Shown here piece after piece: positions 1-9,528 of a stretch of 64,000 bases of DNA; the stretch's first letter is position 1; the number at the start of each line of letters is the position of its first letter. The stretch is taken from contig SJBG01000001.1 of the NCBI GenBank assembly GCA_004332195.1, positions 247,199 to 311,198 on the forward strand, written 5' to 3'. The notes under the pieces are model-generated. The model had not been told where the DNA came from, did not search any database, and saw only the letters and a program-made list of their open reading frames with translations. This DNA is from Desulfobulbaceae bacterium. Its GTDB lineage: Bacteria; Desulfobacterota; Desulfobulbia; Desulfobulbales; Desulfurivibrionaceae. Both the position numbers and the translations under genes were made by a program.

Positions 1-729
1 ACCGCTGATGATCACTTGACCGATTATCGGCTTTTCGGTGACCACGAAGGTGATTTTAGTTCCATCGGCTTCGACCTCGGTTTTAACTTGAACATCGTCG
101 AAAAAACCCATGGCAAAAATCGAGCGTATGTCCTCCCGCAGACGCTTGGGACTCAGCCGTTCGCCCGCCCGGCTGGAAACCCGATGGAGAATGGCGCCGG
201 CTCCAGTTTTATCGTTGCCGGAGATGTGGACGCTGCTGATGATCAGCGTCGGCTCGGTATAGGTAATGATCTCGTTAACGAGCTGGGTCAAAACCGGGGC
301 AAGCCGGTCTTGGTTGTTTGCTAAAGTCGAAAAGTGACGAGGGTCGACTTTACTCGTTAAATCGAAAACCACGGTGTCGATACTGAATTGTTCGCCCAGC
401 CGGGTCAGACTACCGGTCACCAGGAAACGGGTGTCCGCGGGTAGTGGCAGGGTTTTCAGGGTTGCTAATGACGGTGGCCAAGCAGTCGGGTCACGCAGTA
501 ATTGCCGGAGGTGTTCCCTGGCAAACAGGGAAATTGCCGGTTCAAAATCGATATTTATCAGAGTGCGGTCAACCAGTTCGGCCAGTTCATCCTGGTGATC
601 GGGGCTAATGATTCGTAAAGGCAAAAAAAGGGTGGTTCCGGGGGAGGTCGCACTGACGGCTTTAGTCGGCGCGAAGGCCACCAACATCACCAGGAAGAAA
701 ACGATGCCGAGCATTAAGCGCAGGCGCAT
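1..729 (-). CDS. bamA: BamA, outer membrane assembly factor (N-terminal part; runs off the left edge)
   Basis: The frame is open from an ATG at 729 down to base 1, giving 243 residues without a stop. A hydrophobic signal peptide (MRLRLMLGIVFFLVMLVAF) comes first. Residues about 30-155 form a non-POTRA region containing DTRFLVTGSLTRLG. Residues about 160-243 read like a POTRA repeat (LIISSVHISGN, IFAMGFFDDVQVK, VTEKPIIGQVIISG). The family threads beta-barrel proteins into the outer membrane; the rest of the POTRA array and the barrel lie outside the window. It sits downstream of lolD and lolC/E on the same strand, an order common in Desulfobacterota. A second in-frame ATG at 831 has an AGG-type ribosome site and would add 34 residues; 729 is preferred because the signal peptide starts there. 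Confidence 0.85.
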   Translation of the reverse strand, partial: MRLRLMLGIVFFLVMLVAFAPTKAVSATSPGTTLFLPLRIISPDHQDELAELVDRTLINIDFEPAISLFAREHLRQLLRDPTAWPPSLATLKTLPLPADTRFLVTGSLTRLGEQFSIDTVVFDLTSKVDPRHFSTLANNQDRLAPVLTQLVNEIITYTEPTLIISSVHISGNDKTGAGAILHRVSSRAGERLSPKRLREDIRSIFAMGFFDDVQVKTEVEADGTKITFVVTEKPIIGQVIISG

Positions 730-1111
730 TGATTCCCAAAACGATGAATGGGCGAATGACCTGCCGGAGAAATCGACAAGGTGGGTACGTGAAATCGGAC
801 AGCCGGAAGATCTCCGCAACTTCAATTTCATGAGATACCTAGCACGCTCGGGTTAAAGGGTGGCTGGAACAAGTCGTAATCGTCCAACCAGGAAAATGAA
901 GTCCTTAGCAGACATCGCTGAAGCTGTCAAGAGTTGAGCTTGAACTGAAAAGTTCTGTTCGATTAATATTGGCCTTAATACGACAGTTGTTCATTTTTAA
1001 CGCCTCAGAGGCCTCTAAGAGCGCACCCAGACCTGGTCAGGTCAATTTGGTGGCCTAAATATGTAAATTTATTTCTGAGTGAGCCCTAAGGGGGGGGAGT
1101 GAAGCCGGCCC
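730..1111. other. Intergenic stretch between bamA and lolD
   Basis: No gene is seen. The region holds an AT-rich centre and a 30-base segment at 1061-1090 that closely resembles 27667-27696 upstream of nrdR, suggesting a dispersed repeat. A run of eight or more G follows at about 1091. No convincing promoter or terminator was found. Confidence 0.4.
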
Positions 1112-1843
1112 TTAAGCAGCTTTGACGTTTTGCCGAAACGGGTCGGGGATGATCAACTGGTCGGCGGCAATTTCGTCGAGCTTGCCGTCGGCCAAGCGTA
1201 GAACCCGGTCCATCCGGGCGGCCAACTGATAGTTGTGGGTAACCACGATCATGGTCAGGCCCAGCGAGGTGTTGAAGCGGCAGAGCAATTCAAAGACCGC
1301 TTCGCCGGCCTGAGGATCGATATTGCCGGTGGGCTCGTCGGCCAGCAGCAACTGGGGTTTCATGACCAGGGCGCGGGCAATGGCCACTCGCTGTTGTTCA
1401 CCGCCGGATAGTTCCCCAATCCGATGCGCGGCCCGGGCTGTAAGGCCGACATCGGCCAGCAGGATGGCTGCTCTTTTGGCAGTGATCGCCCGATCTTGGC
1501 CGGCAATCAGGCCGGGCAGAAGCACGTTTTCCAGGGCGGAAAACTCCGGCAGCAAATGATGAAATTGAAAAACAAAGCCGATCCGGTGATTACGAAAGGC
1601 GGCTAGACGATCTGGGGGTTGGCTAAAAACATCTTCGCCGCGGTAAAGTATTTTACCGGAAGTGGGCCGGTCCAGGGTCCCAAGAATATGGAGCAGGGTG
1701 GTCTTGCCGTTGCCGGAGCTGCCTACCACCGCAATGGTCTCGCCGGCGTTAATAGTTAAGTTTACCCCCTTTAGGATCTCCAGCGGCCGAGGTTCAGGGA
1801 AACGCTTGCCGATATTCCGCAATTCCACCAAGGGAGTATTCAT
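1112..1843 (-). CDS. lolD: Lipoprotein-releasing ABC transporter ATPase LolD
   Basis: This 243-residue ABC ATPase powers release of outer-membrane lipoproteins from the inner membrane to the carrier LolA. Walker A is GSSGNGKTT (residues 41-49), the Q-loop is in [11 protein letters not shown] (from 91), the ABC signature LSGGEQQR is at 145-152, and Walker B LLLADEP follows at about 165-171. The histidine switch is in [23 protein letters not shown] is typical of LolD/MacB-type ATPases. It lies 13 bases after the permease gene, so the two are surely co-transcribed. A cell-division FtsE identity is less likely because the partner is LolC/E-like and not FtsX-like. Confidence 0.92.
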   Translation of the reverse strand: MNTPLVELRNIGKRFPEPRPLEILKGVNLTINAGETIAVVGSSGNGKTTLLHILGTLDRPTSGKILYRGEDVFSQPPDRLAAFRNHRIGFVFQFHHLLPEFSALENVLLPGLIAGQDRAITAKRAAILLADVGLTARAAHRIGELSGGEQQRVAIARALVMKPQLLLADEPTGNIDPQAGEAVFELLCRFNTSLGLTMIVVTHNYQLAARMDRVLRLADGKLDEIAADQLIIPDPFRQNVKAA

Positions 1844-1856
1844 TTTCTTGTAGCCT

Positions 1857-3089
1857 TTATTCGTAGCGCAGCGCTACCGCCGGATCAACTCTGGCCGCCC
1901 GCCAGGATGGATAAATGGTGGCGGCGAAAGTGATCAGTATGGCGGCTCCAGCGATCATGAGGACATCAAGCGGCAGCGCCAATACCGGCAAGGTGGAGAT
2001 CGGATAAATATCGGGCAGGTCGATAATGAGGTAGCGGCTGAGAATTTCACACAAGCCCAAACCCACCGCGACCCCCAATCCGGTTCCCGTGGCACCGATC
2101 ACCAAACCTTCGTAGATGAAAATTCGCATAATACTACGGTCGGTGGCCCCCATGGCCTTCAATATGGCGATATCCTTGGTTTTTTCCATGACCACCATAA
2201 TCAGGGTGCTGACGATATTGAAGGCAGCCACCAGCACCACCAACGTCATGATCACCGACAGGGCTGCCTTTTCCAGAGCCAGAGCGGTGAAAATTTGGCG
2301 GTTCATGCTCATCCAGTCCCTGGCATAGTAAGTTGGCCCCAGTTTTTGGTTGATGGCCTGCGCAACCTGGTCGGCCCGGTTAATATCGCTAACCCGAACC
2401 TCAAGGCCGTGAACCCCTGATTGACCGAGGTCCAGAAAGTCGCGGATCGTATCAAGATTGAGATAGGCTAGTGAAGAATCGAACTCTACCATCCCGGTAT
2501 AGAAAAGGCCCACTACCCTGCAGGTCTTGATTCGCGGGAGTATGCCCATGGGAGTTAGCGGCCCGGCGGCAGAGATCAATTTAATCCGATCCCCTGTCTC
2601 CACCCCCAGGTGGGCCGCCAGCTCCTTGCCGAGAATGATGCCTGGCGCTGGATGGCGGTTATCTGGGGATTTGAGCTCGGCCAGTTGACCGCTCTCCATA
2701 AAGTCGTCAAGTTTAAGGACTGTGCCCACGGTGGCCGGGTCAATGCCGCGGATAATCGCCCCGACCCCGCCAGCCCCGCCGCTGATCATGGCCTGGCCGT
2801 GAATAAAAGGGGTAACCCCCAGCACTCCCGGGATGGCAGCAATCCGGCCTGCCGTTTCCTGATAATCACGCAGCTCAAATCCTGGCCGTTGGACCACGAT
2901 ATGGGAGTTGATTCCCAATATTTTATTACGGAATTCGGCCGTAAAGCCGGTCATCACCGCCAGGACCACGATCAGGGCGGCCACCCCCACCATGACTCCG
3001 GTCACTGAAATAAACGAGATCATGGAAATGAACCCCTGGCGGCGTTTGGCCAGGAGATAGCGGCGGCTGATAAACCATTCAAAGCTCAT
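1857..3089 (-). CDS. lolC: Lipoprotein-releasing ABC transporter permease LolC/LolE
   Basis: A 410-residue permease with one membrane helix near the N-terminus (about residues 20-46, [28 protein letters not shown]), a large periplasmic domain, and three helices in the last third (around 275-300, 320-345 and 375-398). This is the MacB/FtsX-fold layout of LolC and Lol[23 protein letters not shown] is the cytoplasmic coupling-helix motif that contacts the ATPase. Only one permease is present, as in lineages with a LolF-type homodimer, so whether it acts as LolC, LolE or LolF cannot be told. It lies between lysS (18-base gap) and lolD. Confidence 0.9.
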   Translation of the reverse strand: MSFEWFISRRYLLAKRRQGFISMISFISVTGVMVGVAALIVVLAVMTGFTAEFRNKILGINSHIVVQRPGFELRDYQETAGRIAAIPGVLGVTPFIHGQAMISGGAGGVGAIIRGIDPATVGTVLKLDDFMESGQLAELKSPDNRHPAPGIILGKELAAHLGVETGDRIKLISAAGPLTPMGILPRIKTCRVVGLFYTGMVEFDSSLAYLNLDTIRDFLDLGQSGVHGLEVRVSDINRADQVAQAINQKLGPTYYARDWMSMNRQIFTALALEKAALSVIMTLVVLVAAFNIVSTLIMVVMEKTKDIAILKAMGATDRSIMRIFIYEGLVIGATGTGLGVAVGLGLCEILSRYLIIDLPDIYPISTLPVLALPLDVLMIAGAAILITFAATIYPSWRAARVDPAVALRYE

Positions 3090-3107
3090 AATAGTTAACT
3101 GGGCGCT

Positions 3108-4598
3108 TCATGTTTTTTTTTCTGAGCGCAGATGAGGAAAAAGAATCACATCGCGAATCGATGGTGAATCGGTAAGCAGCATGACCAGGCGGTCGATGCC
3201 AATGCCGGCGCCGGCCGCCGGTGGCATCCCATACTCTAGAGCGCGGATAAAATCTTCATCGATGACCGGAAAAATTTTCTCGTCCTCCCCGCGATCGGCA
3301 ATTTGTTGTTCCAGGCGTTGGCGCTGATCGACAGGGTCGTTAAGTTCACTAAAAGCGTTGCCCAGCTCTCGACCGGTAATAAAAAGCTCGAAGCGGTCGG
3401 TAAACTCCGGATCAACCTCGTTCTTGCGGGCTAATGGAGAAACTTCGGTAGGGTAGGCGGTGATGAAGGTGGGGTTGACCAATTTTTCCTCCACCAGCAA
3501 GGCAAATAACTCGGTTTTCACTTTGCCGATTCCCGCCTGGGGTTGGAGTTCAACCCCTTGATCAAGGGCCATTTTTTTTAGAGCCGGGAAATCACGCAGG
3601 ATCTCCGGGCTTAATCCCCCGATCTGCTGGAGAGCCTCATCCATGGTGTAGCGTCGCCAAGGCGGAGCCAGATCCACCTCCCGGCCCTGGTAGCTAATCT
3701 GCATGGAACCGCAAACTTCGACGGCTATCCAGGGAATCATCTCTTCGGTCAACTCCATCAGGTCGTCATAGGTGGCGTAAGCCTGATAAAACTCCAGCAT
3801 GGTAAATTCAGGATTGTGACGGGTGGAAAGTCCCTCGTTACGGAAGCTCCGGTTGATTTCAAAAACCCGCTCGATCCCGCCGACCAGCAGCCTTTTAAGA
3901 TAAAGCTCCGGGGCAACCCGCAGGTAGAGATCAAGGCTTAAGGCATTGTGGTAGGTTTTGAAGGGCTTGGCGGTAGCCCCGCCGGCAATCGCTTGCATCA
4001 TCGGGGTTTCCACCTCAAGAAAGCCTCGGTTGCTGAGAAAATCCCGGATCATACGAATGATTTCCACCCGCTTATGGAAGGTGTCGCGGACCTCGGAGTT
4101 GACGATCAGATCCACGTAACGTTGGCGGTAACGGGTTTCAATGTCGGTTAGACCATGGAATTTTTCCGGTAGCGGTCGCAAGGATTTCGTCAGCAGTTTC
4201 ATGAAGGTAGCTTCAATGGTGACTTCTCCGGTCTTGGTGCGAAAAAGCGGGCCGGAAAATGCGACAATATCGCCAATGTCGATTTTCTTAAAGAGGGCAA
4301 AGGTCGTCTCACCTACATCGTCACGTCTGATATGGATTTGGATCTTACCGCTGCCGTCTTGAAGCTTTAGAAACGCGGCTTTACCGAACTTGCGCAGGGC
4401 CATAACCCGACCGGCCACGACCTTGGTTCCGCCGGCCAAGGGGGCATCGTGGGCGGGATGATTGTCGATCGTCGGGGCGGGCAGAAGGTCGATAATTCGA
4501 TGGCTGGGCTTAAAATCATTGGCGTAGAGTTTGACCCCCTGTCTGATCAACTCTTCAGCCTTTTGCCGACGCTGGACGATAACGTTGCTTTCTTCCAT
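3108..4598 (-). CDS. lysS: Lysyl-tRNA synthetase, class II
   Basis: A 496-residue enzyme that charges tRNA-Lys with lysine using ATP. The N-terminal OB-fold anticodon domain (about 55-150, [28 protein letters not shown]) is followed by the class II catalytic core. Motif 2 is [20 protein letters not shown] and motif 3 is [16 protein letters not shown] near the C-terminus. Length matches bacterial LysS. The placement lysS-lolC-lolD-bamA is conserved in many Desulfobacterota. It begins 21 bases after the stop of the core-MetE-like gene. Confidence 0.97.
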   Translation of the reverse strand: MEESNVIVQRRQKAEELIRQGVKLYANDFKPSHRIIDLLPAPTIDNHPAHDAPLAGGTKVVAGRVMALRKFGKAAFLKLQDGSGKIQIHIRRDDVGETTFALFKKIDIGDIVAFSGPLFRTKTGEVTIEATFMKLLTKSLRPLPEKFHGLTDIETRYRQRYVDLIVNSEVRDTFHKRVEIIRMIRDFLSNRGFLEVETPMMQAIAGGATAKPFKTYHNALSLDLYLRVAPELYLKRLLVGGIERVFEINRSFRNEGLSTRHNPEFTMLEFYQAYATYDDLMELTEEMIPWIAVEVCGSMQISYQGREVDLAPPWRRYTMDEALQQIGGLSPEILRDFPALKKMALDQGVELQPQAGIGKVKTELFALLVEEKLVNPTFITAYPTEVSPLARKNEVDPEFTDRFELFITGRELGNAFSELNDPVDQRQRLEQQIADRGEDEKIFPVIDEDFIRALEYGMPPAAGAGIGIDRLVMLLTDSPSIRDVILFPHLRSEKKT

Positions 4599-4619
4599 AT
4601 CTCGAGATTTCTCGTTTTT

Positions 4620-5711
4620 TTAGTTTTTGAACCGTGAGTTTAAAATAGCCGCAAGATCCCTGGTTAGTTCCAAAACCCGTCTAGCTGTTTTCGGGGTTAG
4701 CGAACCGGTGCCGCAACTGGGAGTGATCAGGCTTTGCTGTAAAATCCGGGGTAAATCCCAGTCGTCAGTGGTCAATTGCTTCGCCTGTTGTTCCCAGCGG
4801 ACAGCAAGCGACTCCGCTGTTTCACGACTGATCGCTTCCGGTTCTGCGGTAGGTACCAGACCCCAGGCCAGGATTCCGTCGCGTTCAAGCAAGGTGTGGA
4901 TCGCCTTTTTGCTGCCGATCAGGCGATCAAAATAGCCATAAGCATCAAAACTCAAAATATCCAACTGACGGCTTAAAAGAAAATCCCAGTCGGTATTGGC
5001 GCAGACATGAACCCCGGCCAGTCCGCCGGCTTTGCGGATTGCCGTGAGTACCTCGTCGAGATCTTGACCTATTTCTTTAAGAGAAACGGTGATATAGCTC
5101 GATGATCCGAGCCCGGCTAAGGCCGGTTCATCGAGAAAGACCAAGACCGGAACCCCGATTGCGGCCAGAAAGCGGACCTGCCAGGCCGCTCGCAGAGCCA
5201 GGCCCTTGACCGCGATTTCGTGAATGGCGGGGTTATACCAGGCATCTCGTTGCTCTTCGTCCTTGAGCCCGGTGAGCAAGGTGAAGGGTCCGGTAATCTG
5301 GCCCTTGAGGGCCCACAGGCCAGACAGTGACCTTTTTGTTAGTCTTTCTCGTAAATAATAAATACCAGGGACCCGACTTTCACTACTGGCAAAAAGGGAT
5401 TGATCCAGGTAGGCCGGTTCTGCACAGACGGCCAGATATTCCTCGAAAAAATCAAGTTGTTGTTGAGCGAATTCAGGTGCGTTGCTCCGAAAGAGGGCCT
5501 TGGCGTCTTCCTCGTAAAAACCGGGAAAATTCTCGCTGAATTGCTGAAGCATTCCGGCGCTCGGTTTGCCGGGCAGTTGTGGCCAGAGGGGAATTTCCGG
5601 GGTATGAGTCAGAATCAGATCTAGGGCCTCGCTGTAACTTTGCACCGGAAGGCTGCCGATCAGGGTGGCGCGACCTTCGGGAGTGAGAAGATGAGTTGAG
5701 GTCATGAACAA
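4620..5711 (-). CDS. Core-MetE-like (UROD/MetE superfamily) protein
   Basis: A 363-residue protein matching only the C-terminal catalytic half of cobalamin-independent methionine synthase; the N-terminal half of MetE is absent. The likely zinc ligands are present: H235 and C237 (VHVCANTDWD), the conserved FLDEPAL glutamate (E195) and C333 (TPSCGTGSLTP). GSLPVQSYSEAL at the N-terminus is typical of this family. Stand-alone core-MetE proteins in archaea and anaerobes are thought to take methyl groups from corrinoid proteins instead of methyl-tetrahydrofolate. The donor here is unknown. The start could also be the ATG three codons in (MTSTHL). It heads the lysS-lolCD-bamA gene run. Confidence 0.8.
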   Translation of the reverse strand: MFMTSTHLLTPEGRATLIGSLPVQSYSEALDLILTHTPEIPLWPQLPGKPSAGMLQQFSENFPGFYEEDAKALFRSNAPEFAQQQLDFFEEYLAVCAEPAYLDQSLFASSESRVPGIYYLRERLTKRSLSGLWALKGQITGPFTLLTGLKDEEQRDAWYNPAIHEIAVKGLALRAAWQVRFLAAIGVPVLVFLDEPALAGLGSSSYITVSLKEIGQDLDEVLTAIRKAGGLAGVHVCANTDWDFLLSRQLDILSFDAYGYFDRLIGSKKAIHTLLERDGILAWGLVPTAEPEAISRETAESLAVRWEQQAKQLTTDDWDLPRILQQSLITPSCGTGSLTPKTARRVLELTRDLAAILNSRFKN

Positions 5712-6120
5712 TCCATATTAATGGGAAATTAGTTAAGCAGCCAGCTTGATCCACCTGGATACCGGAGTCGTCTAGTTTGCCATGAATTAAATGGACAATA
5801 TCCACGAACCCCCCCAAAAAAAATCTGGTTTTCGTGATCATAACAAAAAAACGAAATCTTGTTTTTTATTTGGCAGGCGGTTGCGAAGCACGGTGAAACT
5901 GCCCGTCGACAAGCTGGCGGTGGCAAAGTTGTGCCGACCATCAAAAACGATCCAATTGGTTCCCGCCTGAAACAACCACCGATACAGAGAAAAGTCAATT
6001 TAATTAGTATCCAATCACGGTAGTATCTTACCTTGACGTTCTCTTGCAGGTTGAGTATTCTTCTGTGGTTTTTTATATAGTAGAGCAAGCTGAGAAGGAA
6101 AAATGCAAAATGTTAAAGCA
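5712..6120. other. Intergenic region with a possible structured leader (minus strand)
   Basis: This 400-base gap separates the divergent core-MetE-like gene and tRNA-Leu. On the minus strand, 5969-5874 is enclosed by a perfect 7-bp helix (CAGGCGG with CCGCCTG) and contains smaller hairpins (CCAATTGG; GGCA/TGCC; ACGG/CCGT). It could be a leader RNA for the core-MetE gene, whose start is about 160 bases further on. It matches no riboswitch I recognise and lacks the usual cobalamin B12-box. A CACGAA...TTCGTG inverted pair lies at about 5790-5840. Confidence 0.3.
6033..6061 (+). promoter_or_regulatory. Sigma-70-type promoter of tRNA-Leu
   Basis: TTGACG (6033-6038) and TATTCT (6056-6061) are separated by 17 bases, about 60 bases before the mature tRNA. 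Spacing and position fit a housekeeping promoter. Confidence 0.6.
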
Positions 6121-6203
6121 GCGAGAGTGGCGGAACTGGCAGACGCACTGGACTTAGGATCCAGCGGGCAACCGTGGGGGTTCGACTCCCTCCTCTCGCA
6201 CCA
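6121..6203 (+). tRNA. tRNA-Leu (anticodon UAG)
   Basis: The acceptor stem GCGAGAG (6121-6127) pairs with CTCTCGC (6193-6199), with discriminator A and an encoded CCA. The anticodon arm is CTGGA-CTTAGGA-TCCAG with TAG at 6155-6157. A short variable arm (GGGCAACCGTGGG) and the T-loop TTCGACT follow, as expected for a class II leucine tRNA reading CUA/CUG. Confidence 0.95.
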
Positions 6204-6218
6204 TCTTGACGTATCGGA

Positions 6219-6240
6219 AGAACAAAGTTTTGTTTTTTTT
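6219..6240 (+). terminator. Probable Rho-independent terminator after tRNA-Leu
   Basis: A short AT-rich inverted repeat (AACAAA/TTTGTT) runs straight into eight T, 16 bases after the tRNA. The stem is weak, so this is a moderate call. Confidence 0.45.
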
Positions 6241-6299
6241 AATTATGTTCTTTATTCTGAACTGTCCTCAGCAACCAAACACTTAACAAGGAAGGCAAT

Positions 6300-7649
6300 A
6301 TGCAGGTTAGCGTTGAAGAAATAAGCCCGCTCACTCGAAGACTGGAGGTGGTGCTGCCTCTGGAGGTGGTGGCCAGGGAACTTGATACCGCTTATGAGAA
6401 GCTCAAGGGCGAAGTTAATTTGAAGGGATTTCGCAAGGGTAAGACCCCGCGCAAAATACTGGAAAAAAACTATGGCCCCAAGGTGGCGCTTGAAGTTGCC
6501 GACCGCCTGATCCAAGAAAGTTATTTCGATGCCTTGGAGCAGGCCAAACTTGATGCCGTGGTCCATCCCGAGGTCCGCGAGCACCGTTACCAAGATGACG
6601 GCACTTTTTTTTACCAGGCTGAAATTGATGTCCGTCCTGTTTTAGATTTAGGGGAATACAAAGGGATCGAAGTTGAGCTTCCCGCGGAGTCGGCGGTTAG
6701 CGATGAGGATATCGCCGCTGATCTGGAAAAACTGCGTCGGCAGTTAGCTCCAGTGCAAAGTGTTGGCGATCGGGAAATCTTGATCGGAAATATTGCAGTC
6801 ATCGATTTTGCCGCCTACAATCAGGGCCAAGAGATCAAGCAGGTCGGCGGTCGGTCATTTTCCATCGATGTCGGGAGCGGCCAGATCGGCTCAGAATTTG
6901 AAGATCGGTTGATCGGCCTCAAGGCCGGAGAGGAAGCAACTTTTACTATCGATTTCCCCGCCAATTTCCCTAATCTGATTCTGGCCGGCAAGAATGTCGA
7001 ATTTCAGGTCAAGGTCTTAAATGTCAACGAACGGGTGCTGCCGGAACTCGATGATGAGTTCGCCAAGGACGTAAGGACCGAGTTTGCCACCCTGGCGGAT
7101 CTGCGCGATCATGTTCGCCGACAGCGCCTGAAGGCCCAGCAAAACACTCGTCGTGGTGATCTGATTGATCGGATGATGGCGAAAATGCTTAAGATGTACG
7201 ATTTTGAAGTTCCAGCCCGGCTGGTAGCTTACGAGATTGAAGCGATGATCAAAGAGCTGGAAAGCAACCTTAAAAATCGAGGTCTGAGCCTGGAAGCGGC
7301 GGGGATGAATCGCGATTCTCTGGTAGCAAAGTACCAGGAAGGGGCCACCCGACGGGTTCGGGGAGATTTTATCCTGAAAAAAATTGCCGAACTGGAAGGC
7401 ATCAAATTGGCCGATCAGGATATTAATAAGGGTTTTCAGCGAATTGCCGATCAGTACAACATGCCGGTGCCCGAAGTTAAAAAATTCTTTAAGAGTCGCG
7501 ATGAACTGATGCCCCTGCTCCACGAACTGCTGACCGAAAAGATTCTCGATTTTCTAGTCGGCACGGTTAAAATCAAGACGGTTACGGCCGTAGCGGATCA
7601 AGGCGAGGCGCCCGACCCCACTAAGCCCCCAAAAGAGGAAACGTCATGA
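6300..7649 (+). CDS. tig: Trigger factor, ribosome-bound chaperone
   Basis: A 449-residue chaperone that meets nascent chains at the ribosome exit tunnel. The ribosome-binding signature [17 protein letters not shown] is at about residues 43-60. A central FKBP-type PPIase domain (about 150-245, [39 protein letters not shown]) is followed by the helical C-terminal cradle. The C-terminus is a charged, proline-rich tail ([17 protein letters not shown]). Its stop overlaps the clpP start by four bases, so tig-clpP-clpX-lon is a translationally linked proteostasis cluster. Confidence 0.97.
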   Translation: MQVSVEEISPLTRRLEVVLPLEVVARELDTAYEKLKGEVNLKGFRKGKTPRKILEKNYGPKVALEVADRLIQESYFDALEQAKLDAVVHPEVREHRYQDDGTFFYQAEIDVRPVLDLGEYKGIEVELPAESAVSDEDIAADLEKLRRQLAPVQSVGDREILIGNIAVIDFAAYNQGQEIKQVGGRSFSIDVGSGQIGSEFEDRLIGLKAGEEATFTIDFPANFPNLILAGKNVEFQVKVLNVNERVLPELDDEFAKDVRTEFATLADLRDHVRRQRLKAQQNTRRGDLIDRMMAKMLKMYDFEVPARLVAYEIEAMIKELESNLKNRGLSLEAAGMNRDSLVAKYQEGATRRVRGDFILKKIAELEGIKLADQDINKGFQRIADQYNMPVPEVKKFFKSRDELMPLLHELLTEKILDFLVGTVKIKTVTAVADQGEAPDPTKPPKEETS

Positions 7650-8248
7650 GCTTGATCCCATATGTCATCGAACAAACCCCCCGGGGAGAACGTTCCTACG
7701 ATATCTACTCCCGCCTGCTTAAGGAGCGGATTATTTTTCTGGGGACTGGCATCAACGACGAGGTGGCCAACGTGGTTGTCGCCCAGATTCTTTTTCTTGA
7801 GGCCGATGATCCGGACAAAGATATAACATTCTATATCAACTCCCCCGGCGGGGCGGTTACTGCCGGTCTGGCTATTTACGATACCATGCGTTATGTTAAG
7901 TGCGACATCGCCGCTCTTTGTCTTGGCCAGGCCGCCAGCATGGGGGCCGTGCTACTGGCGGCGGGGACGGCGGGCAAGCGTTACGCTTTGCCCAATGCCC
8001 GGATTTTGATTCATCAACCCATGGGAGGTTACCAGGGTCAAGCGTCGGACATCGACATTCACGCCCGGGAAATTTTGCGGATGCGCCAAGACCTTAACCG
8101 AATTCTGGCCTCTCATAGCGGTCAAGATCTGAAAAAAATTCAAAAAGACACCGAGCGTGATTACTTTATGAGCGCTGCTGAGGCCAAGGACTACGGAATC
8201 ATTGACAAGGTTTTAACTGAACGAACCACTATCAGCGGGGATGTCTGA
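7646..8248 (+). CDS. clpP: ATP-dependent Clp protease proteolytic subunit
   Basis: A 200-residue serine peptidase that assembles into the double-heptamer chamber of ClpXP. The catalytic triad is visible: S98 in [12 protein letters not shown]123 in [11 protein letters not shown] and D172 in [28 protein letters not shown] forms the oxyanion/substrate strand. No long propeptide is present ([22 protein letters not shown] is close to the mature N-terminus). The ATGA overlap with tig and two-base gap to clpX support co-translation. Confidence 0.98.
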   Translation: MSLIPYVIEQTPRGERSYDIYSRLLKERIIFLGTGINDEVANVVVAQILFLEADDPDKDITFYINSPGGAVTAGLAIYDTMRYVKCDIAALCLGQAASMGAVLLAAGTAGKRYALPNARILIHQPMGGYQGQASDIDIHAREILRMRQDLNRILASHSGQDLKKIQKDTERDYFMSAAEAKDYGIIDKVLTERTTISGDV

Positions 8249-8250
8249 AA

Positions 8251-9522
8251 ATGGTAAAGAAAAAAAACAGTGATGGAATGGATGCGGGTTGCTCATTTTG
8301 CGGCAAGCCGCAAAGCGATGTCAAGAAACTGATCGCCGGCCCTGGTGTTTTTATCTGCAATGAATGCATTGATCTCTGTAACGAAATTGTCAATGAAGAT
8401 CTGGGTGAGAACAAGCCGTCGGCTCTTGCCGCTGGCCCAACGCTTAAGCCCACCGAGATCAAGGCCCTGCTTGATGACTACGTGATCGGTCAGGAGCGGG
8501 CCAAACGCAGCCTGGCGGTGGCAGTCCACAATCATTACAAGCGAGTCGAGAGGGAGGGGAAGGAGTGCCGGGAGTACCAAGACATTGAGTTGCAAAAGAG
8601 CAATATCCTGCTACTTGGCCCCACCGGCAGCGGTAAAACCCTGCTGGCCCAGACCTTGGCCCGCATTTTAAGTGTCCCCTTCACCATTGCCGATGCCACC
8701 ACCTTGACCGAAGCTGGTTACGTCGGCGAAGATGTTGAAAACATCTTGGTCAACCTACTGCAGGCTGCCAACAACGATGTTGCCCTGGCCAGTCGGGGGA
8801 TAGTTTACATCGACGAAATTGATAAAATTTCCCGCAAATCCGATAGCGCCTCCTTGACCCGAGATGTTTCCGGCGAAGGGGTCCAGCAAGCCTTGTTGAA
8901 AATCATTGAAGGCACGCTGGCCAGTATTCCACCCAAAGGAGGGCGCAAACATCCCCAGCAGGAGTACATCAAAATTGATACCACCAATATTTTGTTTATC
9001 TGTGGCGGGGCTTTTGTCGGACTCGATCAGGTGATTCAGCGGCGGATTGGCTCCAAGTCCCTGGGCTTTGGCGCCGGAGTGGTGGGTAAGAGCAAGAAGA
9101 AGGTTGGTGAAATTCTAGCTCAGGTGGCCCCGGAAGATCTCCTCAGCTTTGGTCTGATTCCCGAACTGGTCGGTCGATTGCCGGTGACGACCACGATGGA
9201 TGAGTTGACCGAGGCCGATTTGATCCGGGTTTTGCGGGAGCCGAAAAACGCCCTGACCAAACAATACGAAAAACTCTTTGCCTTTGACGGCATTCGTCTG
9301 CGTTTCACCGAGGGGTCCCTCACGGCCATCGCCCGGGAGGCCATTAAGCGCAAGGCCGGGGCCCGAGGTTTGCGCTCGGTGATGGAAGAAGCGATGCTTG
9401 ATGTGATGTATGCGCTGCCTTCCCAGGAAAATGCTCGGGAATGTGTGATCAGCGAACAAGTTATCACCAGCCGTGATTATCCAGTGATCCTCTTTGACCA
9501 TGAAGAAAGAAAGAGCGCCTGA
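8251..9522 (+). CDS. clpX: ATP-dependent Clp protease ATPase subunit ClpX
   Basis: A 423-residue AAA+ unfoldase that delivers substrates to ClpP. The N-terminal zinc-binding domain has C14, C17, C36 and C39. Walker A GPTGSGKT is at 123-130, the pore loop GYVG at 156-159, and Walker [10 protein letters not shown] at about 183-191. The ClpP-docking tripeptide region reads [12 protein letters not shown], so the loop is LGF where IGF is usual. It lies between clpP and lon. Confidence 0.98.
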   Translation: MVKKKNSDGMDAGCSFCGKPQSDVKKLIAGPGVFICNECIDLCNEIVNEDLGENKPSALAAGPTLKPTEIKALLDDYVIGQERAKRSLAVAVHNHYKRVEREGKECREYQDIELQKSNILLLGPTGSGKTLLAQTLARILSVPFTIADATTLTEAGYVGEDVENILVNLLQAANNDVALASRGIVYIDEIDKISRKSDSASLTRDVSGEGVQQALLKIIEGTLASIPPKGGRKHPQQEYIKIDTTNILFICGGAFVGLDQVIQRRIGSKSLGFGAGVVGKSKKKVGEILAQVAPEDLLSFGLIPELVGRLPVTTTMDELTEADLIRVLREPKNALTKQYEKLFAFDGIRLRFTEGSLTAIAREAIKRKAGARGLRSVMEEAMLDVMYALPSQENARECVISEQVITSRDYPVILFDHEERKSA

Positions 9523-9528
9523 GAACTT

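Noticed and set aside
5712..6030. Cobalamin riboswitch upstream of the core-MetE gene
   Set aside because: No B12-box or related core sequence was found on the minus strand.
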